DNA of 10,542 nt from NCBI GenBank assembly GCA_963530895.1, contig CAUSFO010000060.1, forward strand, positions 1 to 10,542, in the 5' to 3' direction. Shown here one piece after another: positions 1 to 6,837 of the stretch (position 1 is its first letter; each line of letters starts with the position of its first letter). Below the pieces are notes generated by a model that did not search any database, had not been told where the DNA came from, and worked only from the letters and a program-made list of their open reading frames with translations. Origin of the DNA: JABCPE02 sp963530895 (GTDB lineage Bacteria > Bacteroidota > Bacteroidia > Flavobacteriales > Weeksellaceae). Made by a program: the position numbers and the translations under genes.

Positions 1-908
1 ATTATAATACAAATGCAATCTATGTAATGAACCAATTAGAGTGGAATAAATTGATTTTCAACTTTGGTCTTCGTCAGGAGTGGTACACAGATAAGAACCA
101 CTACAAGACTGATAAAGAACAAGTTGTGAAACAAAATAAACTTTTAGCAAGAGCAGGTTTGGTATATAAACTTACAGATAATATCAACCTTTACGCTTCT
201 TATGTAGAAGGTTTCCAAATGCAGACGGATTCTTATTTAGGATCTGATGCATTTAGAACAGATGGAAACACAAATGCTATCGCTAGAGAGCCATTCAAAC
301 CTAAAACATCAAGAATGTGGGAAGGAGGTATTAAAACTGAATGGTTTGATGGAAAATTACATGCAACTCTAGCTTACTACAACATCAAGCAGAAAAATGT
401 ATTAACATATGCTGATGGAAGCGGACAAGCAGACGAACTTTCTAATGAAGGTGCAACTGAGAAAAACCAAGGGATAGAGCTAGAAGTAATGGGTAGAATC
501 TTGCCAAACTGGATGGTTAACGCAGGATATGCTTACATAGATGCTAATCTTACTAGATTTGATAACGCATCAAACAAAGACATCACTTATAGAAAAGATA
601 ATGCGCCTAAGCACTCACTAAACATCTGGACAAGATACGACATCAAAGAAGGGCCTTTCCGTAACTTTGGTGCTGGTGCAGGGCTTAACTATGTGGGAGA
701 GAAAATCTCTTGGCAAGAGCGTGACTTAGTTTTACCAGCATACACTGTTGTAGATGCAGCGGTATACTATAAGTTGAAATCTATGCAGCTTTCATTCAAT
801 GTTAATAATGTATTTAACAAAGAATACTGGGTAGGTGCGTTCAACTATCCAAGACTATTCCCAGGAACGCCAAGAAATGTGATGTTTGCTGTAAAATACA
901 CATTCTAA
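1..908 (+). CDS. TonB-dependent siderophore-type receptor, C-terminal barrel part (5' truncated by window edge)
   Basis: This is the C-terminal part (about 300 residues) of an outer membrane beta-barrel receptor that imports a ligand, probably a ferric siderophore, using energy from TonB-ExbB-ExbD. The reading frame is open to the left edge (first full codon at 3), so the Met at 27 is internal and the signal peptide, TonB box and plug domain lie outside. Visible are alternating amphipathic strands with aromatic girdles, for example NINLYASYVEGF and KLHATLAYYNIKQKN. The closing block has the family pattern LPAYTVVDAAVYYKL, NVNNVFNKEYW and FPGTPRNVMFAVKYTF, with the terminal Phe needed for barrel assembly. 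The pattern matches the FhuA/TIGR01783 siderophore receptor subgroup rather than the SusC group. The ligand cannot be told from this part. A hairpin terminator follows 42 bases after the stop. Confidence 0.9.
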   Translation, partial: YNTNAIYVMNQLEWNKLIFNFGLRQEWYTDKNHYKTDKEQVVKQNKLLARAGLVYKLTDNINLYASYVEGFQMQTDSYLGSDAFRTDGNTNAIAREPFKPKTSRMWEGGIKTEWFDGKLHATLAYYNIKQKNVLTYADGSGQADELSNEGATEKNQGIELEVMGRILPNWMVNAGYAYIDANLTRFDNASNKDITYRKDNAPKHSLNIWTRYDIKEGPFRNFGAGAGLNYVGEKISWQERDLVLPAYTVVDAAVYYKLKSMQLSFNVNNVFNKEYWVGAFNYPRLFPGTPRNVMFAVKYTF

Positions 909-950
909 GATAGATACAAGATTTTTTCATAAAAATAATTTAATTTGTTG

Positions 951-984
951 AAAACCGATAGTTTATAATAGCTATCGGTTTTTT
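951..984 (+). terminator. Rho-independent terminator of the receptor gene
   Basis: A perfect 11-bp stem, AAAACCGATAG (951-961) against CTATCGGTTTT (972-982), encloses a 10-base loop and runs into TT, giving a six-T run at 979-984. It separates the receptor from the AT-rich genes that follow. Confidence 0.9.
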
Positions 985-987
985 GAT

Positions 988-995
988 TATATTTG
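988..995 (+). promoter_or_regulatory. Bacteroidetes-type -7 promoter element before the 1024 gene
   Basis: TATATTTG matches the Bacteroidetes -7 consensus TAnnTTTG and lies 28 bases before the ATG at 1024, just after the terminator of the receptor gene. Only a weak TTTA (962-965) sits 22 bases upstream as a possible -33 box. In such AT-rich DNA a chance match is possible, but the position between a terminator and a start codon is right. Confidence 0.5.
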
Positions 996-1023
996 AAAAA
1001 TATTATAAATCAAAATTGATAAA

Positions 1024-1578
1024 ATGAAAAGAATCTGCTTATTAATGATAATATTCTCTAATTATGCATTAGCACAGATAAAGGATATTAAATTATTAGA
1101 AATTGTATTTATGGATAATATCAATTATTACTCATTTTATCATAAAAATACAATCATAAATGACCAAATTGATACTAGTAAAAATATTTCTATCATTACA
1201 ACTTATCCTGATTTGAAAAGAATAACAAAAAATAATACAATTAGAATTTTGCCCAATGAAATAATTGTAAGCCATGATATTATCTATCTTTATGATATAT
1301 TGAAGGATTATCAGATAAATCCAGAAATAAAAGAAAGTTTTAAAAACTATTTTGAGAATAGAAAAATAGTAAAAAAAATATTAAAAAAGCGAGGAAAATA
1401 TGAGCTTTTGAATGTAGAGGAAAAGAATTCTATTATTTTAGTTTTGGAGCTTTCAGTAGAGTATTTTAATGAATATAGTGATAATCTAAAAATAACAACA
1501 GAAAATAATAAAAAGATAAAAGTATATAAAATACTAAATGGTTTAGACGAGGACTTAATAGAAACTCTGAAAATATAG
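1024..1578 (+). CDS. Hypothetical exported protein, 184 aa, very AT-rich
   Basis: I do not recognise this family. The N terminus is a typical signal peptide: Lys2-Arg3, a hydrophobic stretch CLLMIIFSNYA, and a likely cut after Ala17 (YALA/QIKD). No lipobox is present, so the product is probably periplasmic or secreted. The rest is rich in Ile, Lys and Asn. Its first half looks like alternating short strands (for example ISIITTYPDLKRI, NTIRILPNEIIVS). The second half looks more helical (PEIKESFKNYFENRKIVKKILKK), with a lysine-rich end. No catalytic motif, cysteine pair or repeat is visible beyond the signal peptide. Base composition is far more AT-rich than the neighbours: two 60-base rows I counted are 20-23% GC. 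It probably shares a transcript with the lipoprotein gene 30 bases downstream. The ATG at 1024 is chosen because it gives the signal peptide. Confidence 0.7.
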   Translation: MKRICLLMIIFSNYALAQIKDIKLLEIVFMDNINYYSFYHKNTIINDQIDTSKNISIITTYPDLKRITKNNTIRILPNEIIVSHDIIYLYDILKDYQINPEIKESFKNYFENRKIVKKILKKRGKYELLNVEEKNSIILVLELSVEYFNEYSDNLKITTENNKKIKVYKILNGLDEDLIETLKI

Positions 1579-1608
1579 CTAAATATTTCAAAATATATCA
1601 AAAACATT

Positions 1609-2184
1609 ATGAAAAAAATAAAAACTATCTTGACGGGTCTGAGTTTGTTTTTTCTTTTAAGTTGTATAAATCAGCATAATGCTAACAAAACAGTAAAAAC
1701 AAAAATAGAAAAATCTCATAAAAGACACCTGCGAAAACAACTTGCTTCTTTCATAAAAGGAATGCGAAAAGGCAAGCCAGATGAAGTAAAAGCATATTTT
1801 GATTTTCCTATTAAAAATGATAACTTCTGGTATGTGGCTTTGGAATCTGAAGAATGGGAAAAACATTTAGGGAAAGACTTTGGCGAAAAAGAATTTCAAA
1901 CTTATTTTAATAGAATTTTTAATGATGATTTTAGGAAAACTTTAGTAAAAATAGATGTTGATAAAGTATTGAAACAAGGGCGTGATGAAGCAGAATATAC
2001 CAATAAATCTCCATCCGATGGCTCGAAAAACACTTTAGAAATCGTGTATGCAGATGATAAAATCACCATGACTTTTAATTCAACAGTCTATTATGAAGAT
2101 ATGGCGGATGAATATTCACAAGTATTTGTTTTCACAACGAAAGATGGCGTTCTGAAATTTAAAGATTTCCAAATAGCAGGGTAA
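1609..2184 (+). CDS. Hypothetical lipoprotein, 191 aa, possible NTF2-like fold
   Basis: The product is a lipoprotein: a basic start (MKKIK), a hydrophobic stretch LTGLSLFFLL, and a lipobox LLSC with the acylated Cys at residue 19. After a short Asn/Lys/Thr linker comes a domain of about 150 residues. It starts with a helix (RKQLASFIKGMRKGKPDEVK) leading into YFDFPIKNDNFW and ends in strands (TLEIVYADDKITMTF, YSQVFVFTTKDGVLKFKDF). A helix followed by a curved sheet, with an 'F-D-F-P' turn, is reminiscent of NTF2-like lipoproteins. That is a fold guess from pattern only, and no enzymatic residues stand out. It follows the exported protein by 30 bases with no terminator visible between them, so the two may act together at the cell envelope. 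No clear terminator was seen after it, though mtnN has its own promoter element. Confidence 0.75.
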   Translation: MKKIKTILTGLSLFFLLSCINQHNANKTVKTKIEKSHKRHLRKQLASFIKGMRKGKPDEVKAYFDFPIKNDNFWYVALESEEWEKHLGKDFGEKEFQTYFNRIFNDDFRKTLVKIDVDKVLKQGRDEAEYTNKSPSDGSKNTLEIVYADDKITMTFNSTVYYEDMADEYSQVFVFTTKDGVLKFKDFQIAG

Positions 2185-2222
2185 GACTCTTCGGAAAAAG
2201 ATAGAAAAAATTTCAAAATAAT

Positions 2223-2230
2223 TATCTTTG
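2223..2230 (+). promoter_or_regulatory. Bacteroidetes-type -7 promoter element before mtnN
   Basis: TATCTTTG fits TAnnTTTG and ends 30 bases before the ATG at 2261, which would give a leader of roughly 20-25 bases. No good TTG-type -33 box was seen at the expected distance. It would drive the mtnN-permease-permease-ATPase operon. Confidence 0.6.
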
Positions 2231-2260
2231 CCCTTAATTTTTTAATTACTAAACTTTACA

Positions 2261-2950
2261 ATGAAAATAGGAATCATCGGAGCGATGGAACTAGAAGTTC
2301 AGCTCTTGCGAGAAAAATTACAAGATAGAAAAGATACCGAATTATTTGGATTTACTTTCCACGAAGGGCGAATCGGCAGCCATCAGGTGGTGGTGCTTTT
2401 GTCTGGGATAGGAAAGGTGAGTGCAGCAGTGGCTACAGCACTTTTAATCAATCAGTTTAAACCAGAATTAATCATCAATACAGGAACAGCAGGAGGTCTG
2501 AAAGACACTAGAGTTTATGATATTATCTTGGCTACAGAGGTTAGACATCACGATGTGGATGTCACGGCTTTCGGCTATGAAATAGGGCAACAGGCAAAAA
2601 TGCCGCCTGCTTTTTTTGCAGATGAGCAGTGGCTGAGCCTTGCCGAGGAACATTGCGGGAAATATACCGACCAGCTTCGTAAAGGGCTGGTAGTCAGTGG
2701 TGATTCTTTCATCAGTGATAGACAGCGCCGAGAATGGATAGAAAAAAGTTTCCCAGGGGCGCTGGCTGTGGAGATGGAGGCGAGTGCCATTGCGCAGACC
2801 TGCCACATTATGGGCATTCCGTTTCTGATGCTGAGAGCGATTTCGGATAATGCAGGCGAGGGAGATACTGTTTCCTATGAATCCTTTGTGGAGAAGGCTG
2901 GGGCGCTTTCGGCGGAGATGAATATCAGTTTCATTGAGAATTTAAAATAA
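2261..2950 (+). CDS. mtnN: 5'-methylthioadenosine/S-adenosylhomocysteine nucleosidase
   Basis: This cytoplasmic enzyme hydrolyses the glycosidic bond of 5'-methylthioadenosine and S-adenosylhomocysteine, releasing adenine plus methylthioribose or S-ribosylhomocysteine. It serves methionine salvage and removal of SAM by-products. At 229 residues it is full length. The N terminus MKIGIIGAMELEVQLL is diagnostic, with Glu12 at the position of the catalytic acid/base of E. coli Pfs. Later blocks are LLSGIGKVSAA (47-57), INTGTAGG (72-79), the ribose-binding VEMEA block (Met172-Glu173) and RAISDNA with Asp196, matching the E. coli Met173/Glu174/Asp197 set. All key residues are therefore present. Its GC content is clearly higher than the two genes upstream (45% in one 60-base row). 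The next gene starts 4 bases after its stop, so it is the first gene of an operon with an ABC transporter, an unusual partner for this enzyme. No luxS lies nearby. Confidence 0.97.
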   Translation: MKIGIIGAMELEVQLLREKLQDRKDTELFGFTFHEGRIGSHQVVVLLSGIGKVSAAVATALLINQFKPELIINTGTAGGLKDTRVYDIILATEVRHHDVDVTAFGYEIGQQAKMPPAFFADEQWLSLAEEHCGKYTDQLRKGLVVSGDSFISDRQRREWIEKSFPGALAVEMEASAIAQTCHIMGIPFLMLRAISDNAGEGDTVSYESFVEKAGALSAEMNISFIENLK

Positions 2951-2954
2951 TTTC

Positions 2955-4403
2955 ATGAATTTTAAAAGGGTAAAGCTAATCGCCTCGGAAGAATGGAAAA
3001 GCATCAATAGGCAGAAAGTACTGATTTACTTGGTTTTTATCATTGTTGCTGTTTTATCTCTGGCGGCTTATATCGGTTGGGAAAATGTCCATCATCACAA
3101 TGAGGAGCAGGAACACTACCAGTCCAAAGTTGTCCAGCAGTGGGAAAACCAGCCAGAAAGGCACCCGCACAGGGTTTCGCATTATGGGTATTTGGTTTTT
3201 CGGGACAAATATCCTCTGAGCGCCTTTGATTTTGGGGTAAATTCTTATGTGGGAAACTCTGTTTTTTTGGAGGCTCACAGACAGAATACGATGAATATGA
3301 GTGATGCTTCGTTTTCCAACGGAATCCTGAGGTTTGGGGAACTGAGTATGGCTCTTATTTTCCAGCTGATTTTACCTTTATTCATTATTTTCATTGGTTT
3401 TGGTTCGGTTTCTGGGCTGAAACAAAATGGAGTTTTGAAGCTGATTTTGGTTCAAAATACGACTTACAAAGACATTATTTTTGGAAAAACTTTGGGGATT
3501 TATGCCGTTACGATGGCTTATTTCCTTCCTATTCTTATTTTGGGAATTACTTTCACAGGGCTGATGTCAGGTGCTGATGCAGAGGGACTTATACCGAGAG
3601 CCTTCCTGCTGGTGGCTTCTTACAGCGTTTATTTTTTGATTTTTTCGTTTGTAGTGGTGATTTTTTCGGCATTGAATAAAACTCCTAAATCTACTTTGCT
3701 TGTTCTTTTAATTATTTGGTTTTCAATGGTTTTTATCCTTCCGAAAGCTGCGCAGACACTTGGAGCAAATATCTATGAAGCACCGAATAAAAATGATTTT
3801 GATATTTCTATTCATAACCAGACTAAAAAAGAAGGGGACAGCCATAATCCTGATGACCAGCACTTTAAGGAGCTGAAAGAAGAAATCTTGAAAAAATATA
3901 ATGTCAATTCCATCGAAGAATTGCCGATAAATTACGGTGGATTGGTCTTTGCGGAAGGCGAAAAAATTACCACGAAAATTTTTGGTGAAAAATTTGAGGA
4001 ATTGATTAAAATTTATCAAAATCAAAACAAAGTAAGCGAATTTTTGGGCTTTGCTAATCCTTATTTGGCGATGAGAAATATGTCTATGGGCTTCAGCGGA
4101 AGTAGTTTTTCTGATGCTGTAAGTTTCCAGCGACAGGCCGAAAAATACCGATATGATCGCACTCAGTATCTGAATAAACTTCAGCAGGAGGAAATAAAAT
4201 ATTATAAAGAATCCCAAAAAGAGCGGACACAGAGGATAAATAATGAGCTTCTGAAACAAATGCCGCCGTTCAAATATCAGCATTTTTCTACTTATGAAAT
4301 TCTGAAAGAGCAGATTTTGGGGATTTTAGCGTTTGTTTTTATGCTGTTTGCTTTGGTTTTGGCAGCGAATTATATTCAGAAAAATAGTAATAAATTTTTG
4401 TAA
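2955..4403 (+). CDS. ABC-2 type transporter permease, DUF3526-like (first of two)
   Basis: This is an inner membrane subunit of an ABC exporter-type complex, 482 residues. Predicted membrane segments by eye are about 22-40, 130-150, 178-200, 214-237, 246-264 and 453-473. The two long hydrophilic stretches, about 41-129 and 265-452, are probably outside the cytoplasm. The first loop carries a His/Trp-rich part (GWENVHHHNEEQEH) and the block HPHRVSHYGYLVF with FDFGVNSYVGNSVFLEAHRQN, which I recognise as typical of DUF3526 ABC-2 permeases. FGSVSGLKQNGVLKLIL after segment 2 corresponds to the coupling region following 'GFSLISEEKETG' in its paralogue. The C-terminal loop ends in a Lys/Glu/Gln-rich helix. 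It starts 4 bases after mtnN and ends 2 bases before the second permease. The substrate is unknown. The family assignment is from memory of the motif, not a search. Confidence 0.88.
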   Translation: MNFKRVKLIASEEWKSINRQKVLIYLVFIIVAVLSLAAYIGWENVHHHNEEQEHYQSKVVQQWENQPERHPHRVSHYGYLVFRDKYPLSAFDFGVNSYVGNSVFLEAHRQNTMNMSDASFSNGILRFGELSMALIFQLILPLFIIFIGFGSVSGLKQNGVLKLILVQNTTYKDIIFGKTLGIYAVTMAYFLPILILGITFTGLMSGADAEGLIPRAFLLVASYSVYFLIFSFVVVIFSALNKTPKSTLLVLLIIWFSMVFILPKAAQTLGANIYEAPNKNDFDISIHNQTKKEGDSHNPDDQHFKELKEEILKKYNVNSIEELPINYGGLVFAEGEKITTKIFGEKFEELIKIYQNQNKVSEFLGFANPYLAMRNMSMGFSGSSFSDAVSFQRQAEKYRYDRTQYLNKLQQEEIKYYKESQKERTQRINNELLKQMPPFKYQHFSTYEILKEQILGILAFVFMLFALVLAANYIQKNSNKFL

Positions 4404-4405
4404 CG

Positions 4406-5764
4406 ATGAAGAGGATTTTAAGCATAGAATTTAAAAATATTTTTAGAAATAACGCCTTCCGAATTGGGGTTTTGGTGGTTTTTCTCTTTGGGCTTTACGG
4501 AATTTATTACGGAAACAGAGTCATAGAGGAACAAAAAGAAAATATTTCCAGAATAGAACATCTGGAAAATGCGAGTATAGAGCACATTCTGCACATTGCG
4601 GGCGCGGAGAACACGGCGGGAACGGATATTTATTATATGATTTTTCATACTTATAATCCACCGACTGACTGGGCGGCGTTTTCTCTGGGGCAGAGAGATA
4701 TTCTGAACTACAATATCAAAACCAAAATCTTGGCATTAGAAGGGCAGATTTATGATAATGAGCTGACTAATCCTTTGTCCCTTTTGGTGGGCAATTTGGA
4801 TTTGTCATTTGTTTTTATTTATCTTTTTCCGTTATTGATTATTGCTCTTGGTTTCAGCTTGATTTCGGAGGAGAAAGAAACGGGAATTTGGAGTATGATA
4901 AAGATTTCTGGAGTACCTACGCTTAGTTTTGTTTTTTATAAAATCTTCGCAAGGTGGCTGATAGTGGTGTCTTTGGTCATTATATTGATGATAGTGGCGG
5001 CTTTGGTTTTCAAGGCTGGCTTTGGAGCGGTGTTTTTTGCCATTTTAGGAATTTCTATTTTTTATGTAAGTTTTTGGTTTGCAGTGGTTTGGCTTATCAA
5101 TTCATTAAATAAAAATTCAACTTACAACGCCATTTTGTCCGTGGGGATTTGGATTGTGCTATGTCTGATGTTTCCAGCTTTGGGAAATACGATAATTACA
5201 GCTACCACTCCTGTTCATGAGGCTATGGAAACTACACTCATCCAGCGTGAAGCCTATCACGAGAAGTGGGATAAGCCTAAATCGGTAACGATGAACAAAT
5301 TTTACCAAGAATATCCCGAGTATAAAAAATATAAAATTCCAGAAGAGAAATACTATGTAGCAGGCTGGTATTATGCGATGCAGTATGTAGCTGATAAAGA
5401 GGCAGAACCGACATCAAAACTGATGGAACAAAAACTGATGGAGCGCCAGCACAAAGCCGAAACTTTGGGAATGTTTCTTCCTACGGTAGGAGTGCAGAGA
5501 ATGTATAACGCGCTGGTTAATACAGATTTAGAAGCGCATATGAAATATTTAGCATCGGTGAGAAAGCACCACAAAGCGGTGCGGGAGTTTTTTTATCCTT
5601 ATATTTTTGAGGAAACTTTGACCAAAAATACGCCTTGGGAAAAAAGACCTAAATACCAGCCGCCAGCAGAGAGTGCAGATATTAGCTGGAAATCCCTATT
5701 TGTGGGCTTATTGTACTCATTATTGCTTGTATTTATCGGAATAAAATTGACTAAAAAAATATAG
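4406..5764 (+). CDS. ABC-2 type transporter permease, DUF3526-like (second of two)
   Basis: This is the paralogous partner of the preceding permease, 452 residues, with the same plan. Segments are about 20-35, 134-153, 183-202, 208-231, 241-260 and 429-448, with large hydrophilic loops at about 36-133 and 261-428. The N-terminal FKNIFRNNAFRIGVLVV and the GFSLISEEKETGIW block after segment 2 are characteristic of ABC-2 membrane subunits of the NosY/DUF3526 kind. The loop block WAAFSLGQRDILNY, followed by PLSLLVGNLDLSF, matches the 'VFRDKYPLSAFDFG' to 'FGELSM' region of its partner, pointing to gene duplication followed by divergence. The two proteins probably form a heterodimer served by the ATPase encoded 6 bases downstream. 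Translation is likely coupled, as only 2 bases separate it from the gene before. The substrate and direction are not shown by the sequence; export or extraction from the membrane is typical of the superfamily. Confidence 0.87.
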   Translation: MKRILSIEFKNIFRNNAFRIGVLVVFLFGLYGIYYGNRVIEEQKENISRIEHLENASIEHILHIAGAENTAGTDIYYMIFHTYNPPTDWAAFSLGQRDILNYNIKTKILALEGQIYDNELTNPLSLLVGNLDLSFVFIYLFPLLIIALGFSLISEEKETGIWSMIKISGVPTLSFVFYKIFARWLIVVSLVIILMIVAALVFKAGFGAVFFAILGISIFYVSFWFAVVWLINSLNKNSTYNAILSVGIWIVLCLMFPALGNTIITATTPVHEAMETTLIQREAYHEKWDKPKSVTMNKFYQEYPEYKKYKIPEEKYYVAGWYYAMQYVADKEAEPTSKLMEQKLMERQHKAETLGMFLPTVGVQRMYNALVNTDLEAHMKYLASVRKHHKAVREFFYPYIFEETLTKNTPWEKRPKYQPPAESADISWKSLFVGLLYSLLLVFIGIKLTKKI

Positions 5765-5770
5765 AATTTT

Positions 5771-6466
5771 ATGCTTATTGCAGAAAACTTATCTAAAACA
5801 TACGGAGATTATAAAGCTTTAAATAATCTAAATTTAAAACTGAATAAAGGTGAAATTTTTGCTCTTCTGGGACAGAATGGAGCAGGGAAGAGTACGACGA
5901 TTAATATATTTTTAGGCTTTGTGAAACCGACCGAAGGAGTTGCGAAAATCAATGGAATCTCTGTGATAGACCATCCAAATGAGACCAAGAAATTCATCGC
6001 CTATATTCCTGAAACTGTGCTGCTTTATCCTAATTTGACAGGTGTAGAAAATCTTAAATTTTTCTCTTCGTTGGCTGGGTTTGATTATGATAATGAGGTG
6101 CTTATGAACTTCCTAAGCAAAGCAGGACTGCAGTCTGATGCTCATCACAATAGGCTGGGAGGTTATTCTAAAGGGATGCGCCAGAAAGTGGGCATCGCCA
6201 TTGCCATCGCTAAAAAGGCGAAAGTACTACTTCTGGATGAGCCTACATCTGGTCTAGATCCGAAGGCATCGAATGAATTTTCTGAAATATTGAAAGAATT
6301 AGCATCGGAGGGAACTACTATTTTCATGGCGACGCATGATATTTTTAGGGCAAAAGAAGTGGCTGACCGAATAGGCATTATGAAGCGAGGGAATTTGATT
6401 TCCGAAATCAATGCCGATGAAATCTCAGCCAATGAACTGGAAAAACTGTATCTTCAGACTGTTTAG
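5771..6466 (+). CDS. ABC transporter ATP-binding protein
   Basis: This is the cytoplasmic ATPase that should power the two permeases encoded just upstream. It has 231 residues, a single nucleotide-binding domain without a substrate domain. Visible motifs in order are Walker A GQNGAGKST (34-42), the Q-loop region AYIPETVLLYPNLTGVENL (77-95), ABC signature GGYSKGMRQ (130-138), Walker B VLLLDEPTSGLDP (152-164) and the switch histidine in MATHD (187-190). The Q-loop position has Glu81 instead of Gln; as 'YLPE' is common in CcmA/NatA-like exporter ATPases, I read this as a family trait, not damage. The signature also departs from LSGGQ in the way usual for this group. The order permease-permease-ATPase with gaps of 2 and 6 bases supports one complex. 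A terminator directly after the stop closes the operon. Confidence 0.95.
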   Translation: MLIAENLSKTYGDYKALNNLNLKLNKGEIFALLGQNGAGKSTTINIFLGFVKPTEGVAKINGISVIDHPNETKKFIAYIPETVLLYPNLTGVENLKFFSSLAGFDYDNEVLMNFLSKAGLQSDAHHNRLGGYSKGMRQKVGIAIAIAKKAKVLLLDEPTSGLDPKASNEFSEILKELASEGTTIFMATHDIFRAKEVADRIGIMKRGNLISEINADEISANELEKLYLQTV

Positions 6467-6473
6467 AAATAAA

Positions 6474-6509
6474 AAAAGACTTGAAAAATCAAGTCTTTTA
6501 TTTTTTTTT
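6474..6509. terminator. Bidirectional terminator between converging operons
   Basis: An 11-bp perfect stem, AAAAGACTTGA (6474-6484) and TCAAGTCTTTT (6489-6499), encloses the loop AAAA. On the + strand it is followed by A and nine Ts. On the - strand the A-run before the stem (6467-6477) becomes a U-run, so it can serve both the ATPase operon and the small - strand gene. The stop codon of that gene (6498-6500) begins at the edge of the stem. Confidence 0.88.
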
Positions 6510-6809
6510 GGATTTTTTCTTCTTTTTATTTAGGACGACATTATATTTGAAACTATTGACATTCCAAACAGGGATATAATAAAAAAGAAAACCAAGGAAA
6601 TAGCTGATAGCAAAGGATAAAAAAGCATCCAAGCTGAGCTCAAAAAATGTGGTTCCTGTGAAGAAATAATACCCGAGATTGGAAATTAAAAATATAATTA
6701 CTCCCATTAAAATAGCATTTATCAAGGAATATTTTACCCTTCCCAGCTGCATGCTGTTTTCCCAATATTCTATGAATTTTTCGTCTTTATCTTTATGTTT
6801 CTTGTCCAT
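6498..6809 (-). CDS. Small two-helix membrane protein, hypothetical, 103 aa
   Basis: I do not recognise this family. With the start at 6809 the product has a charged cytoplasmic-looking head (MDKKHKDKDEKFIEYWENS). Two hydrophobic segments follow, VKYSLINAILMGVIIFLIS plus the turn NLGYYFFTGTTFFE, then AFLSFAISYFLGFLFYYIPVW. The tail ends in a run of lysines (NKKKKKSKKK). The frame stays open to an upstream Met at 6887, but that start would overlap the end of the amidase gene by 50 bases and adds a Cys/Arg-rich head without family character. A TAnnTTTG element lies just ahead of the 6809 start, which supports the shorter form. The lysine tail together with the charged head suggests both ends are cytoplasmic. 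A role cannot be assigned; the place behind a cell-wall amidase hints only at envelope work. Confidence 0.72.
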   Translation of the reverse strand: MDKKHKDKDEKFIEYWENSMQLGRVKYSLINAILMGVIIFLISNLGYYFFTGTTFFELSLDAFLSFAISYFLGFLFYYIPVWNVNSFKYNVVLNKKKKKSKKK

Positions 6810-6823
6810 TTTCTTATTTTTTG

Positions 6824-6831
6824 CAAAGGTA
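6824..6831 (-). promoter_or_regulatory. Bacteroidetes-type -7 element for the small membrane protein
   Basis: On the - strand TACCTTTG matches TAnnTTTG exactly, the same sequence as in the tRNA promoter at 7917-7924. It lies in the 28-base gap between the amidase stop and the start at 6809 and would give a very short leader, roughly 10 bases. A TTTG box exists upstream inside the amidase gene, but its 24-base spacing is longer than usual. Confidence 0.5.
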
Positions 6832-6837
6832 GAGAAT

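Noticed and set aside
27..29. ATG at 27 as the true start of the receptor gene
   Set aside because: The same frame is open to the left edge (codons from 3), and the protein starts in the middle of the beta barrel, so this Met is internal.
1347..1607. Open frame of 86 codons on the - strand, hydrophobic and Phe/Ser-rich
   Set aside because: It lies wholly antisense to the end of the 1024 gene. Its composition is the mirror of Lys/Ile/Asn-rich codons, and it has no promoter or family character.
3723..4283. Open frame of 186 codons on the - strand inside the first permease gene
   Set aside because: Antisense shadow of a clearly real membrane protein gene. The translation is low-complexity Phe/Ile/Arg without motif.
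5771..6466. Glu in place of Gln in the Q-loop as a sign of an inactive ATPase
   Set aside because: Walker A, Walker B, signature and switch His are all intact, and 'YLPE' is common in NatA/CcmA-like exporter ATPases.
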